Notes under the pieces: generated by a model
Seen by the model: the letters and a program-made list of their open reading frames with translations, nothing else
The model's database searches: none
What the model was told of the DNA's origin: nothing
Translations under genes and position numbers: made by a program
NCBI GenBank assembly: GCA_015231825.1
Contig: JADGAV010000001.1
Span: forward strand, 254,248 to 318,247
DNA length: 64,000 nt
Reading direction: 5' to 3'
Source of the DNA: SAR324 cluster bacterium
GTDB taxonomy: Bacteria > SAR324 > NAC60-12
Part shown: positions 27,691 to 37,001 of the stretch, in pieces
Position numbering within the stretch: the stretch's first letter is position 1
Layout: every line of letters starts with the position of its first letter

Positions 27691-28662
27691 CTATTTGCAG
27701 TCGTAACTTACACCGTTGGCAGAGTCAATTTTTCGAATGACGTTCCAATCAGATTTGTGGTGGATGGAGACAAACTTGCCTTCTTTTTTGAATTCCTTTT
27801 GCAGGTCAGAACCTTCCCAGTTGAAGGTAAAAAAGGCCTGTTTGATCTTTGAAGCAACAACCGGATGCAGGTTGTGAGCATGCCCGTAACCGGTGGTCGG
27901 GAAAGTAGCAGATTTGTAAATGCTTGTAATTTGGTCCTTTTTGACAACACCCCGGTCAAACATTCGATTCATCACCGAGTTTGCCACTGTCGCTACTTCG
28001 TAGTCCTTGTTGGCAATTCCAAGGACGGAGTTGTCATGTTTGCCGGAGAAATTTGTTTTAAAGTCAACATCTTTGACCAGCCCAAAATCTGATTTCAGCA
28101 ATGCGGAAGGGGCCTTGCTGCCGGAGTTGGAAGTCGGTGAGGTGAAAGTTAAGGTCCTTCCTTTGATATCGGATGGCGATTTAATGTCGCTGCCGGCAGG
28201 AACAATAATTTCCATCTCATAACCAAACGATCCGTCCTTTGATGCCATCATTGCAAAGGGAACGAATCCGGCACAGGAAACTGCTACAGGGTTTCCTCCC
28301 GTGTTGACACCAGCAATGTGCAGACGACCGGAACGCATCGCCTCATATTGGGCAGCGTAGGACTGTACAGGGAAAAATACGACCTTCTTCCCTGTGACCT
28401 CAGACATGTGCTTGATAAACCCATCCCAAACTTTGGCATAGACCGCTGGATCTTCAACAGGCGTATAGGAAAAAATAATTGTATCAGGATCTACCCAATC
28501 TTTCGGATCGAGCGGCAGATCTGCAACCTGATCTCCGTCACGGTCGCAATATTGTTCGTCCAATGTACCGCGAGGACAGTCTTCAGCGTTTGCTGATAAA
28601 GCAAAAATGGTGAACATTAAAAATGCGATCAATGTCATTGACCTAGAAAAAAAACGAAACAT
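27691..28662 (-). CDS. phnD: Phosphonate/phosphite-type periplasmic binding protein
   Basis: This 323-residue PhnD-family binding protein has a signal peptide (core MTLIAFLMFTIFALSANA). The ligand-binding part shows FFPVQSYAAQYEAMRSGRLHIAG and DIKGRTLTFTSPTSNSGSKAP, with the Ser/Thr-rich loop that grips the phosphonate group. Just after the signal peptide there is a short region with two cysteines and CDRDGDQVAD, a DxDxD loop like a calcium-binding site, not present in E. coli PhnD. The frame is open to 28758, but GGGAGGAAAGAAC before the ATG at 28662 and the signal peptide decide the start. The ligand may be a phosphonate, phosphite or phosphate. Confidence 0.92.
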   Translation of the reverse strand: MFRFFSRSMTLIAFLMFTIFALSANAEDCPRGTLDEQYCDRDGDQVADLPLDPKDWVDPDTIIFSYTPVEDPAVYAKVWDGFIKHMSEVTGKKVVFFPVQSYAAQYEAMRSGRLHIAGVNTGGNPVAVSCAGFVPFAMMASKDGSFGYEMEIIVPAGSDIKSPSDIKGRTLTFTSPTSNSGSKAPSALLKSDFGLVKDVDFKTNFSGKHDNSVLGIANKDYEVATVANSVMNRMFDRGVVKKDQITSIYKSATFPTTGYGHAHNLHPVVASKIKQAFFTFNWEGSDLQKEFKKEGKFVSIHHKSDWNVIRKIDSANGVSYDCK

Positions 28663-29247
28663 GTTCTTTCCTCCCAATATTGTTTTAAAAAAGCCGTTTT
28701 TGTTTTGCAGGCAGGAGCATCCAGCCTCAATCGGCGGGTTTGTTAAAAAATTAAACAAATTTCCAAGTTGGCATATTTTTTAACGATTTTAAAAATTGAG
28801 TGCTTGAAGGGTGGTCATCCTTTTTTTTTGCAACAGCTGAAGGTTGCGCGAAAAATTAGGCGGAACGCTTTGAAGATGAACATATCAAGAGTCTCAGAAC
28901 TACCTGATTCAAAAACAACTGTCAATCGATTTGCAAAGCTTGGTTGCCGATCAGGTTTTTCCAAGAATTTTAACTTTTCAAAGTAAGGATCCACGACTTT
29001 ACCGCCTTGGAATATCAATAATTTTTTTGGCAAGCAATTCTGAAATCGAAACAATAAGCAAACCGTCCAATTCCGGTAAAATGAATAGTAAAATCCTTTC
29101 ACTAAAATAATAAATTTATCATGAAAAATGATTTTTTTGAAATGCTGGCGGTTGAGCAATTTTAATGCAACAAAAGTGGGGACGAGGTCAGCTTTATTGT
29201 TGATGCTGCTCGACAGAATAAATGCCGAATATTTTTATCGACGGTCA
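28663..29247. other. Gene-free stretch upstream of phnD
   Basis: This AT-rich region of 585 bp should hold the phnD promoter near 28700-28800. I looked for a Pho box (paired CTGTCAT-like words) and found none. Two weak open frames here (28768-28986 plus, 28815-29159 minus) have no ribosome binding site or family and are not called. Confidence 0.45.
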
Positions 29248-29637
29248 TCAGGAGACTGGAAGTTCCCGGGGTACATTGGCTTGAATCTGACGGATGACCC
29301 AGTTTTCCATACCTTCCAATTTTCCCAGAGAAGGCAAGAGTCTTATGTCACACTCCGGATAATTCTGCATCAACTGGTAAACGATTTCAGGAATGTCACG
29401 GGCCACATGATTGCCCGAGTTTAAAAAAAATGGAAAAACATAAATTTGATCGGCTCCCTGACTGACCATCCTGCCCGCAGCGGAGAACAAGGAAGGCTCG
29501 CATAGCTCGAGAAAAGCGTGTTCTACAAAATCATATTCTTCTTTTGATTTTTTTCTTATTTTTTTGACTAGCGCGACAAACTCGTTATTGGCTTCTTTTC
29601 TTCGACTGCCGTGAGCAACAATCAATAGCGCTTTCAT
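29248..29637 (-). CDS. Sirohydrochlorin/cobalt chelatase, short CbiX type
   Basis: This 129-residue single-domain chelatase of the CbiX/SirB family inserts cobalt or iron into sirohydrochlorin for cobalamin or sirohaem. The N-terminal strand LLIVAHGSRRKEAN carries the first metal-binding His, and VFPFFLNSGNHVARDIPE carries the second. The length is that of short, homodimeric CbiX proteins. GGGAGGATACTG precedes the ATG. No other tetrapyrrole gene is close, so metal specificity cannot be assigned. Confidence 0.88.
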   Translation of the reverse strand: MKALLIVAHGSRRKEANNEFVALVKKIRKKSKEEYDFVEHAFLELCEPSLFSAAGRMVSQGADQIYVFPFFLNSGNHVARDIPEIVYQLMQNYPECDIRLLPSLGKLEGMENWVIRQIQANVPRELPVS

Positions 29638-30272
29638 CAGTATCCTCCCTTATTCGTGTGTTTAAACGAGCCAGAATTCCAGTTTATCTGGAAATTTTGC
29701 AACATTTTTTAATTCAATCTGCTTCTATCGTATTTAAAAAGATTCGTAATGGTTGGAAAAAAGTCCTGCTGCCCCTTTTCTTCAATTTACAGGCCAGATG
29801 TGAAGTTTTTCTTAAAAAGTGACCTATATGCGCCTGAATTGAAGGTCCCAACCCGAAAGAGAGCTAATTTGGCAATTGACTTTCTTTTTGCAGCGTTAAT
29901 TGAAAAGGCGGGAAAAATGATAGAATTATAATAAAAATTTAAAATAACAATTTTATCATTTTTAATTGAAATTTTTACATGGAATTCTACGGCACGCTTT
30001 AATATTCGCTTTCACGTTCAAGATCAAACCTTTTTTAATGCAAATTACAGAGAACCTGTGGAGGCACGATTTTGAGATGCATTTTCATTGTGTTTTGATC
30101 ATTTCTTGTCGGTTTTTGAAACTTGTTGAGTGTTACCGCGGGAATGAATGATCTCTATGAATGAACTGCAGCTAGAACGCTATTTCGACTGAGGACTTTC
30201 CTCCAGCCTGTTCTCCCGATTCTGCCAAATTATTTGCATAAACCCGGAATCCTCCATAATAGGTAAATTCGC
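29638..30272. other. AT-rich gene-free stretch with a porin-like C-terminal fragment
   Basis: This is a 635-bp gap. From about 29925 to 29990 it is extremely AT-rich. Between 30172 and about 30300 on the minus strand, one frame continues out of the MATE gene's 3' end and reads like the tail of an outer-membrane protein ending in SSVEIAF. It has no start of its own and is discussed as a finding. No other gene is supported. Confidence 0.4.
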
Positions 30273-31676
30273 CTAGATTCCCGCTAATTCCTGCTTTTTC
30301 TTGTGATTGACCAGTGCATAGGCGGAAACGACAGAAAGTATCCCAAAGACGACATTACCAAGGGCCTGTCCAAGAATGACTCCGGCCGCTTCATACCAAA
30401 GGGCACCAAAATAGACGAACGGAATTGTTCCTATTGTCGCCTTGCCCCAATTCACCACGGTCGAATAATTTGCTTTTCCTAGATTATTGAAAGCCGCATT
30501 TCCAACAAAAGTTGTCCCTGCAAATATGTAGGTAAATCCAACATAGAGGCAAAAGATCCTGACGATTGCGGCGGCTTCGGGGTCAGCATTGAATAGACTG
30601 CTGATCCAATCGGGGCTGAAAATAAGGACGATCGATATGAGGGTGACATATCCGGTCAGAAAGAGCAGGGCATCTGTGATCGTTTTTTGGACACGGGTCA
30701 TATTGTTTGCTCCGTAATTTTGCCCAATGATGGGACCAACCGCTCCTGAAACAGCAAAAACGATCCCAAATGCAACGGGTAGCAGACGGCCAACGATCGA
30801 CATACCTGCCACGACACTGTTGCCAAATTCTGCAATAGATGCTGTGACATAGGCGTTTCCAAACGGGGTGGCAATGTTGGTCAAGATTGCAGGGATACCA
30901 ATCGCGAGAATCGGCTTGAGGTCAGAAAGAAAATAACTGCTCTGAAATCGGGTTATCAAGCGATGGTGTTTGTAAAGTGGATAAAACGCGACTGCAAGGA
31001 TTGCAAAACGCGCAAATACAGAAGCGATGGCAGCACCTTCCACGCCTAAATTAAAACCAAAGATAAAAATGGGGTCGAGTACTGCATTGACAGCACCTCC
31101 CGACAATGTGGAATACATGGAACGTTTGGCGTCTCCCACAGCGCGCAAGGCTGCTCCAGAGGTGATGGCCAATCCCAGGACGGGCATCGAGGGAATCATG
31201 ATGCGAAGATAAGCAATAGACAAGTCGGCTGCACGACCTCTGGCCCCGAGGAGTTCAACAAGGAATGGAATAAGAATCCAAACGGCTGTTGCCAGCGCAG
31301 CCGTCGACAAGATGACGACTGCAAATACATTGACCACATAACATTTGGCTCTTTCACGATCACCTGCCCCTATTGCTTTTGATACCAAAGCCCCCATTGC
31401 AATGGCCAACCCAATACAGACGGAGGTTGTGAAGAACAAAATAGAGCCGGCATATCCAATGGCAGACGCGAGTTCGATTTCACCCAAAAGGCTTAAAAAA
31501 TACATATCGATCAAATCCACGAGAAATAGTGCCATTAACCCGATCGAGGAGGAAAGAGACATCACGACCACATGGCGCATGGTTGAACCGGTTACAAATT
31601 TTGCTTTGCTTTGCTGAGTTTCGCTGCGAGCGACAAGAGGATCATTATTGTCGGATTCCGCCTTCCATTTCCACAT
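30273..31676 (-). CDS. MATE family efflux transporter
   Basis: This 467-residue integral membrane protein has about twelve spans arranged as two similar bundles. It shows typical MATE sequences, including GQNYGANNMTRVQKTI after span seven and TSGAALRAVGDAKRS in the first half. It exports cationic drugs or metabolites in exchange for sodium or protons. The N-terminal 30 residues are charged and cytoplasmic. No good ribosome binding site precedes the ATG at 31676, and a later Met at residue 33 is too close to span one to be preferred. Monocistronic. Confidence 0.9.
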   Translation of the reverse strand: MWKWKAESDNNDPLVARSETQQSKAKFVTGSTMRHVVVMSLSSSIGLMALFLVDLIDMYFLSLLGEIELASAIGYAGSILFFTTSVCIGLAIAMGALVSKAIGAGDRERAKCYVVNVFAVVILSTAALATAVWILIPFLVELLGARGRAADLSIAYLRIMIPSMPVLGLAITSGAALRAVGDAKRSMYSTLSGGAVNAVLDPIFIFGFNLGVEGAAIASVFARFAILAVAFYPLYKHHRLITRFQSSYFLSDLKPILAIGIPAILTNIATPFGNAYVTASIAEFGNSVVAGMSIVGRLLPVAFGIVFAVSGAVGPIIGQNYGANNMTRVQKTITDALLFLTGYVTLISIVLIFSPDWISSLFNADPEAAAIVRIFCLYVGFTYIFAGTTFVGNAAFNNLGKANYSTVVNWGKATIGTIPFVYFGALWYEAAGVILGQALGNVVFGILSVVSAYALVNHKKKQELAGI

Positions 31677-32132
31677 TGGTATTTTAAAAATTTGAGTTTT
31701 TTATGGCTGAGGAGTCAAAAAATGCAGTTCGAGGAGTTTTTGCCGGTTACATTCCGTTGGCAGCTAGTGCACATACCCATACCTAAATTTTGTTTCAATT
31801 GTCAACCTTTGATGAAAGTGATCTATCTGCAGTCGGATTTCCATCAGTCGTAAAAGAATAGTCACGGCCCGGAGGATAATCCAATTTTCTTGCGTTTGAA
31901 TGGGCTGCATGCTAGTTAGGCGTTTTTCTCCTATTTGATGAAAAACAGTCGCAAACCATCCTCTTGATTGAGTTGCCTGTGCTTCCTGTAATTTTTCTGC
32001 TGACTCTGCCTGCAAGCTTTGTCTGAAAATAAGAAAGCTCTCAAAAGGCCGTCTGCTTTGCTGGATGCAGTCTGATTCTTTCAAAAATATTTTGTATGCG
32101 ACAGAAACGGCCTCATTGAATGAAAGTGATTC
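31677..32132. other. Gene-free stretch, 456 bp
   Basis: This divergent region lies between the MATE and PaaK-like genes. A 145-codon minus frame (31764-32201) runs into the start of the ligase gene and is judged spurious. A 27-codon plus frame starting at 31703 is too short to call. No repeats or clear promoters were recognised. Confidence 0.4.
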
Positions 32133-33425
32133 ATGGAAACATTTCTTCCCTCTTACACTTCCCTTGAAGAACTGAGAGAGATTCAACTTAAAGGGCTTCA
32201 ATGGTCAGTTCAGCATGCCTACCACGGATCTGAGGTTTACCGCCAAAAATTTGATAAGGCAGGAATTGCACCGGCGGACATCAAAGACCTTGACGATTTG
32301 AGAAAACTCCCGTTGAGCAGCTCCCAGGACCTTGCCGAAGGATATCCATTTCCGTTTTTATCCGTGCCGATTGATGAAGTGGTGCGGCTCCATACCTCTT
32401 CAGGGACAACGGGAAAACGTAAGGTTCTGTGTTATACAAAAAAAGATATTGAGGACTGGACGCACTTTTTTGCGCGTTGTTTCGAAGTGGGTGGATTGAG
32501 CACAGAAGATCGAATCCAGATTTGTGTTGGATATGGCCTCTGGACGGCAGGAATCGGATTTCAGTTGGCGTGTGAAAAATTCGGAGCGATGGCGGTTCCA
32601 GTAGGGCCCGGTAATCTCGAAATGCAGATGGAATTTCTGATGGATTTTGAAAGCACCGTGATATGCTGCACAGCTTCGATGGGTCTGCTGCTGGCAGAGG
32701 AGGTAGAACGAAAGGGGTTAAGGGATCGGGTCAGTCTCAAAAAGATGATTTATGGTTCTGAACGGAGTTCGGATGCAATGCGCCAAAGAATTAAGTCGAT
32801 TCTGGGATTGTCGGACATGTATGATATTCCCGGCATGACTGAACTTTATGGTCCGGGCACCGGTATGGAATGCTCAATGCACGAAGGAATGCACTATTGG
32901 GCTGACTATTATATTCTCGAAATTATTGACCCGGAAACGCTGCTGCCTGTTCCAAACGGGGAAATTGGTGAAATGGTAGTGAGCACCCTGCAAAAAGAAG
33001 CGGTTCCTTTAATTCGATACCGAACTCGGGATATTTCCTACATTATCAAAGAACCTTGTCCATGCGGTCTTTTGATCCCTCGACATGGACGTTTGCTCGG
33101 CAGAACCGATGATATGTTTATCATTCGAGGTGTCAATATTTTTCCCAGTCAGATTGACAGTGTTTTGAGAGAACAGGATGGAATCGGCAGCGAATACCAG
33201 GTCTATTTGGATCGAAGTAAAGAAGGAAAAGATTCGATCACCTTGCGAATTGAAAGTGCCAGCGGATCCGATGCATCTGCAGATTATGAAACGATTGAAT
33301 CCCTCCGGCATATGTTCAAAAACAAACTTTTTGTAACGCCTCAAATTGAGATGGTGGAATACGGGACGCTTCCACGGAGTGAACGAAAAACTCAGCGTGT
33401 TTTCGATCGGAGATCGGGTGAATGA
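32133..33425 (+). CDS. Phenylacetate-CoA ligase family protein (PaaK-like)
   Basis: This 430-residue adenylate-forming enzyme activates a carboxylic acid to its CoA thioester through an acyl-AMP. Motifs are the P-loop LHTSSGTTGKRKV (about residues 87-99), the A5-type motif GMTELYGPGTG, the ribose-binding YRTRDIS, and the hinge/C-domain motif GRTDDMFIIRGVNIFPSQ. The short N-terminal domain and GVNIFPSQ are those of PaaK rather than of acetyl-CoA synthetase. The substrate is probably an aryl acid such as phenylacetate, but no phenylacetate pathway genes adjoin it. The ribosome binding site is weak (GAAAGTGATTC). Confidence 0.9.
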   Translation: METFLPSYTSLEELREIQLKGLQWSVQHAYHGSEVYRQKFDKAGIAPADIKDLDDLRKLPLSSSQDLAEGYPFPFLSVPIDEVVRLHTSSGTTGKRKVLCYTKKDIEDWTHFFARCFEVGGLSTEDRIQICVGYGLWTAGIGFQLACEKFGAMAVPVGPGNLEMQMEFLMDFESTVICCTASMGLLLAEEVERKGLRDRVSLKKMIYGSERSSDAMRQRIKSILGLSDMYDIPGMTELYGPGTGMECSMHEGMHYWADYYILEIIDPETLLPVPNGEIGEMVVSTLQKEAVPLIRYRTRDISYIIKEPCPCGLLIPRHGRLLGRTDDMFIIRGVNIFPSQIDSVLREQDGIGSEYQVYLDRSKEGKDSITLRIESASGSDASADYETIESLRHMFKNKLFVTPQIEMVEYGTLPRSERKTQRVFDRRSGE

Positions 33426-33542
33426 GGGAAGACCCTGGAGCCGGCAGAGAAGGTCTTGAAGCTGATTTTCAGGGCCGGGTTTCGATTCACTTCATCAGGA
33501 AGATCAGCCACAGATTCTCTAACTTCGAAGGTTGATTGCCTC

Positions 33543-34064
33543 TCACGATGTCGAACGGTGCTTTGTGTTATCCGGAACTATGGGGACTTTAAGCTGATAA
33601 ACCATCCGAATTGCAGTTTCACGGTTTCGGTAGTAGCGAGGAAGGAGATTGATTTGACGATATCCGTGGGATCGGTAAAAAATAAGGGCTCCTTTGTTGA
33701 TTTCACGAACTTCAAGAAAAATTGATGCTAAGCCGGCCGCATTTGCAGATTGTTCTACGAATCGGACCAGATCACTGCCGATTCCCTTTCTCTGAAAAGA
33801 GGGATCAACGGCGAGCAGACTCATGTTGGCTGTTTTTTCTGTGAACTGCAAGATGACAAAACCGCAAACTGTTTTTTTAGAACGTGCGACCACCACCAGG
33901 GAATTAGGATTGAATATGTGTTTGGCAACCCGAAGAGGAGTCCATGTCCAGCCCAGTCCATTTTCAATCAAATCTCGAGACATGAGACCAATGGTTTTTG
34001 CATCCTTGGGTTTCCCCAGTTCCAGTCGAATCCCTTCGGAGTTAGTGAAATGAAGTAAAAGCAT
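33543..34064 (-). CDS. GNAT family N-acetyltransferase
   Basis: This 173-residue protein has a GNAT fold. The acetyl-CoA-binding motif is LLAVDPSFQRKGIGSDLV (about residues 82-99), preceded by the beta-bulge strand and followed by IFLEVREINKGALIFYRSHGY, typical of RimI-like acetyltransferases. The acceptor could be a protein N-terminus, an amine or an amino acid. AGAGGAAAGACA before the ATG supports the start. It is monocistronic and convergent with the ligase gene. Confidence 0.87.
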   Translation of the reverse strand: MLLLHFTNSEGIRLELGKPKDAKTIGLMSRDLIENGLGWTWTPLRVAKHIFNPNSLVVVARSKKTVCGFVILQFTEKTANMSLLAVDPSFQRKGIGSDLVRFVEQSANAAGLASIFLEVREINKGALIFYRSHGYRQINLLPRYYRNRETAIRMVYQLKVPIVPDNTKHRSTS

Positions 34065-34163
34065 TGTCTTTCCTCTGTTTATCAGGCAAAAGCCAATCTT
34101 GCTGATTTATTTGTGATTGAGCAGTGAACTGCCCTGAAGAGTCATTCTACCTTTAAATGAGAT

Positions 34164-35033
34164 TTAAAATCCCCGGAATGGCATTTCCTGTGGCCTTTGC
34201 AGCCAATTGTTTTCTGGATAGCTGCAAACTCCGTCGATCACGTGAATTGTATAAGCATGTCTGGATTGACTTGAAAAATTCGCTTTGCTGTAATGCGGCA
34301 ATGATCCATGAAGAAGCACTAAAGTTCCCTGGCTTGCCTCCAAAGGGACTAATTCGTCAGAGGACCATTCACTCTTATCGTAAATTTCAAAATTGGTTTT
34401 TTCTCCAGTGATTCTTAAAAAACGGGATTTGAGTCCCGATTGATGAGCACCTGGAATTGCCCACAAACAGCCATTCTCAACAGTGGCATCTTCAAGAGCA
34501 AACCACAATCCAATCACACTCAAAGGATCTGTGTAAAGAAATGTGCTGTCTTGGTGGCAACTCACCTCTCCTCCAATACCAGGCTGCTTGAAAATATACA
34601 TTGATTGAGCAAGTAGAGGACTTTGAACACCCAATGCGGTGAGGATCTCTGCAAATTGAGGGTGATAGGAAAACTCTCTGAACAACGGGTTCAGGTCATG
34701 AAGAGCATGACCAATTTTATTGATAGATTTGGCTTTGGATTGTTTGAGTTTCCCGTCAGGGCTGAACGCATCTTCCTCAAAGAAAAACCGTATTTTGTCT
34801 CCGGATTGCAAAAAATAGCTATCAGACGTGTCCGTTTGATTTTTGGTGGAAAAAATCGAAATTGCAGAGTCTGGTTCAAATTCAGCAATCAAGCGATTGG
34901 CCTGATCCCTCAATTCACGACAAATATTCGGAGTGAGGTAGTTTTTGAGTAGTAAATATCCGTTGTCCTCAAAAAAACCAATCTGCCCCGGTGTGAGAGG
35001 ATTGTCTGTATTAAAAAATTCTGATGGCTTCAT
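34164..35033 (-). CDS. Phytanoyl-CoA dioxygenase (PhyH) family protein
   Basis: This 289-residue Fe(II)/2-oxoglutarate oxygenase has a double-stranded beta-helix core with the iron ligands in CHQDSTF (HxD) and LLHGSLPHYS, and the 2-oxoglutarate Arg in SRHAYTIHV. The family hydroxylates small organic acids, CoA esters or secondary metabolites; the substrate here is unknown. The start overlaps the stop of arfB by 4 bases, so it is the second gene of a two-gene operon with an unrelated ribosome-rescue gene, probably coupled only in translation. Confidence 0.9.
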   Translation of the reverse strand: MKPSEFFNTDNPLTPGQIGFFEDNGYLLLKNYLTPNICRELRDQANRLIAEFEPDSAISIFSTKNQTDTSDSYFLQSGDKIRFFFEEDAFSPDGKLKQSKAKSINKIGHALHDLNPLFREFSYHPQFAEILTALGVQSPLLAQSMYIFKQPGIGGEVSCHQDSTFLYTDPLSVIGLWFALEDATVENGCLWAIPGAHQSGLKSRFLRITGEKTNFEIYDKSEWSSDELVPLEASQGTLVLLHGSLPHYSKANFSSQSRHAYTIHVIDGVCSYPENNWLQRPQEMPFRGF

Positions 35034-35461
35034 TCCATTTCCCTGTCAGGATCATAGCGGCGCGCTTTTTTAATTTGTGCTCTTTGATGTTTTTGCTCCA
35101 GTCGTCTTTTACGAGCTGCCGGACCCGGACTGGATTTTTTCCGTTTCTTAGGAGGAATCAGTGCTTTACGTATAAGTGCTTCTAAACGATCCAACGCATC
35201 TTGACGATTTTTCCCCTGACTGCGAAATCGTTTTGCTTCAATAATAAGTACCCCTTCCTCGGTCACCCGGTATCCACTGAGTTTGATCAAGCGATGTTTA
35301 ATCTCTTCACTTAGGGTCTCATTCTGTCCAATATCGAATCTCAACTGAACTGCGGTATTGACTTTGTTGACGTTTTGTCCCCCAGGTCCAGAAGACCGGA
35401 TGAAATCCATCTGGATTTCCGTATCCGGGATTGACAGGGAATTGTCAATAAAAATCGCCAT
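35030..35461 (-). CDS. arfB: Peptidyl-tRNA hydrolase ArfB (alternative ribosome rescue)
   Basis: This 143-residue protein of the class I release-factor type carries the catalytic motif RSSGPGGQNVNKV (about residues 22-34), whose GGQ hydrolyses peptidyl-tRNA on stalled ribosomes. A lysine/arginine-rich C-terminal tail (PPKKRKKSSPG, ARKRRLEQKHQRAQIKKARR) enters the empty mRNA channel in this family. Length and tail distinguish it from the full release factors. It starts an operon with the PhyH gene. Confidence 0.94.
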   Translation of the reverse strand: MAIFIDNSLSIPDTEIQMDFIRSSGPGGQNVNKVNTAVQLRFDIGQNETLSEEIKHRLIKLSGYRVTEEGVLIIEAKRFRSQGKNRQDALDRLEALIRKALIPPKKRKKSSPGPAARKRRLEQKHQRAQIKKARRYDPDREME

Positions 35462-35817
35462 AGACGCTCTTTTTCAGTAAATTTTTAAAGGATCTACGAG
35501 TTTTGCTATCTTCAAACTGATGCTTTAAATCACGGCCTTGTTCAAATTCTGCCGGTTCAACAAAATGAAATTCAAAACCTTGAAAGCCCAAAGGTAGCTG
35601 TTTTAAAATTAGCACTGATCCTCGGGCTTGACAAAGAGTTTTGAGCGTGAAGAGGAAGATTTAGACTATTGCAAAATAAATTTTCAATATGAAAAAACTG
35701 CCATTTGAGCTATATTCCTTGGGAACAAAACGAAGTGAACCAGGAAAAGCAATTGATCAAATATGATCAAAATAGGGGAAACAGGATGGTTTCTTTTAAC
35801 AAAGCAGGGGGATGCCA
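35462..35817. other. Divergent intergenic stretch, 356 bp
   Basis: This region separates the divergent arfB and 2-phosphoglycerate-kinase genes. The run AGGGGG at 35806-35811 is the ribosome binding site of the kinase gene. No repeat, hairpin or small gene is convincing. Confidence 0.45.
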
Positions 35818-36999
35818 ATGAGTAAGTTCAGTTTGAAAGTGATTTCAAGGAATGATGAATCCTGGCCGTTTATGCGAGGAATGATGACACATTCTCTGGT
35901 CCAGCATGGGATGGAATTCAAAAAGGCTTATAAAGTGGCACAGCAGGTAAAGAACAAGCTGATTAAAAAAGAGTCGATTCCCATTGAAGAACTGAGAACG
36001 GTTGTTGAAAATGAAATCGAAAAAAATTTTGGTCATAAAGACTTGCAAAAATACAAACGTCCGGCGGAAGTCTCATTGTCCATGATCAAGGTCCGTTCCC
36101 GAGGATCAGAAACTCCATTTTCGAAAGGCTTGCTGGCTCGTTCGATCTCCGCAGCAGGCATTCCGCCCAATCATGCTCATCAAATGGCGCAGGAGTTACA
36201 ATATAAACTCTACCGTGACGGGATTAAGGAGATCACCACCCAAAATTTGTACAAGCGGGTTCATCGTCAGATTTTGAACGAATCCGGAGAAGAGACTGCA
36301 GAATTTTACCGATTGGCGATCAGCATCAACCGGATGGATCGCCCTGTCATTATCTACATTGGTGGAGGAATCGGAACTGGAAAATCTTCTTTGGCAACCG
36401 AATTGGCGGCCCGTTTGAATATTTCCAAGGTCACAGGCACTGATATGGTTCGGCAAATAGTACGGATGATGTTTACCGAAAAAATGCTCCCGGAACTGCA
36501 TCGGTCCACTTTTTCTGTCGGTGATGATGATTCATCAGACGGAGTGTTAGAGAAATCTGATGTTCTGGCAGGATTTCTTCAACAGTCGATCAAGGTTAAT
36601 GTGGGTGTTCAAGCGGTTGTTGAACGTGCCATCAATGAAAATATCAATATGATTTTTGAAGGAGTGCATTTGCTCCCTTCATTACTCCAATTTGAGAATC
36701 TTAGCAAAAAAGCTTACCATATCCCGGTCTTGATTTCGCTGAGCAATCCTGAAAGCCACAGATCTCGTTTTGGTTTGCGTCAAAAGGCCGCAGCCAGCCG
36801 CAAAGCAGAGCGCTACCAGGCTCATTTTGATGAAATTCGACAAATTCACGATCACAGTGTCGAGATTGCAGGACAACACAAGGTCGATGTGATCAACAAT
36901 GAAGATTTTGATCGTTCTATCAATCAGCTCTTACTGATGGTTTTGACCAATCTTCAAAAACAGGTGGCTTCCAGACCAACACGGACGGCAAAGAAATAA
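35818..36999 (+). CDS. 2-phosphoglycerate kinase-like protein with two ATP-cone-like repeats
   Basis: This 393-residue protein has a P-loop kinase domain with Walker A IGGGIGTGKSSLATELAA (about residues 181-198), preceded by two related N-terminal segments of about 65 residues each (about 12-75 and 97-155). The segments share SLVQHG or SISAAG, an AxxxAxxLxxKL helix and a V(E/H)xxI ending, resembling ATP-cone modules. This architecture is that of 2-phosphoglycerate kinase, which makes 2,3-bisphosphoglycerate. The next gene encodes a phosphoglycerate mutase 2 bp downstream, which supports the assignment. AGGGGG is ideally placed for the ATG at 35818 and too close to the one at 35812. Confidence 0.82.
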   Translation: MSKFSLKVISRNDESWPFMRGMMTHSLVQHGMEFKKAYKVAQQVKNKLIKKESIPIEELRTVVENEIEKNFGHKDLQKYKRPAEVSLSMIKVRSRGSETPFSKGLLARSISAAGIPPNHAHQMAQELQYKLYRDGIKEITTQNLYKRVHRQILNESGEETAEFYRLAISINRMDRPVIIYIGGGIGTGKSSLATELAARLNISKVTGTDMVRQIVRMMFTEKMLPELHRSTFSVGDDDSSDGVLEKSDVLAGFLQQSIKVNVGVQAVVERAINENINMIFEGVHLLPSLLQFENLSKKAYHIPVLISLSNPESHRSRFGLRQKAAASRKAERYQAHFDEIRQIHDHSVEIAGQHKVDVINNEDFDRSINQLLLMVLTNLQKQVASRPTRTAKK

Positions 37000-37001
37000 G
37001 A

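Noticed and set aside
28663..28800. Pho box upstream of phnD
   Set aside because: No pair of CTGTCAT-like words at the right spacing was found by eye.
28768..29159. Two overlapping open frames upstream of phnD
   Set aside because: No start signals, no motif, AT-rich low-complexity composition; they lie on opposite strands over the same bases.
31703..31786. Plus-strand 27-codon frame starting at ATG 31703
   Set aside because: Reads somewhat protein-like but is too short, with no family and only a weak start site.
31764..32201. 145-codon minus-strand open frame between MATE and PaaK-like genes
   Set aside because: It overlaps the start of the ligase gene by 69 bases, has no ribosome binding site and no recognisable family, and its composition looks like non-coding sequence.
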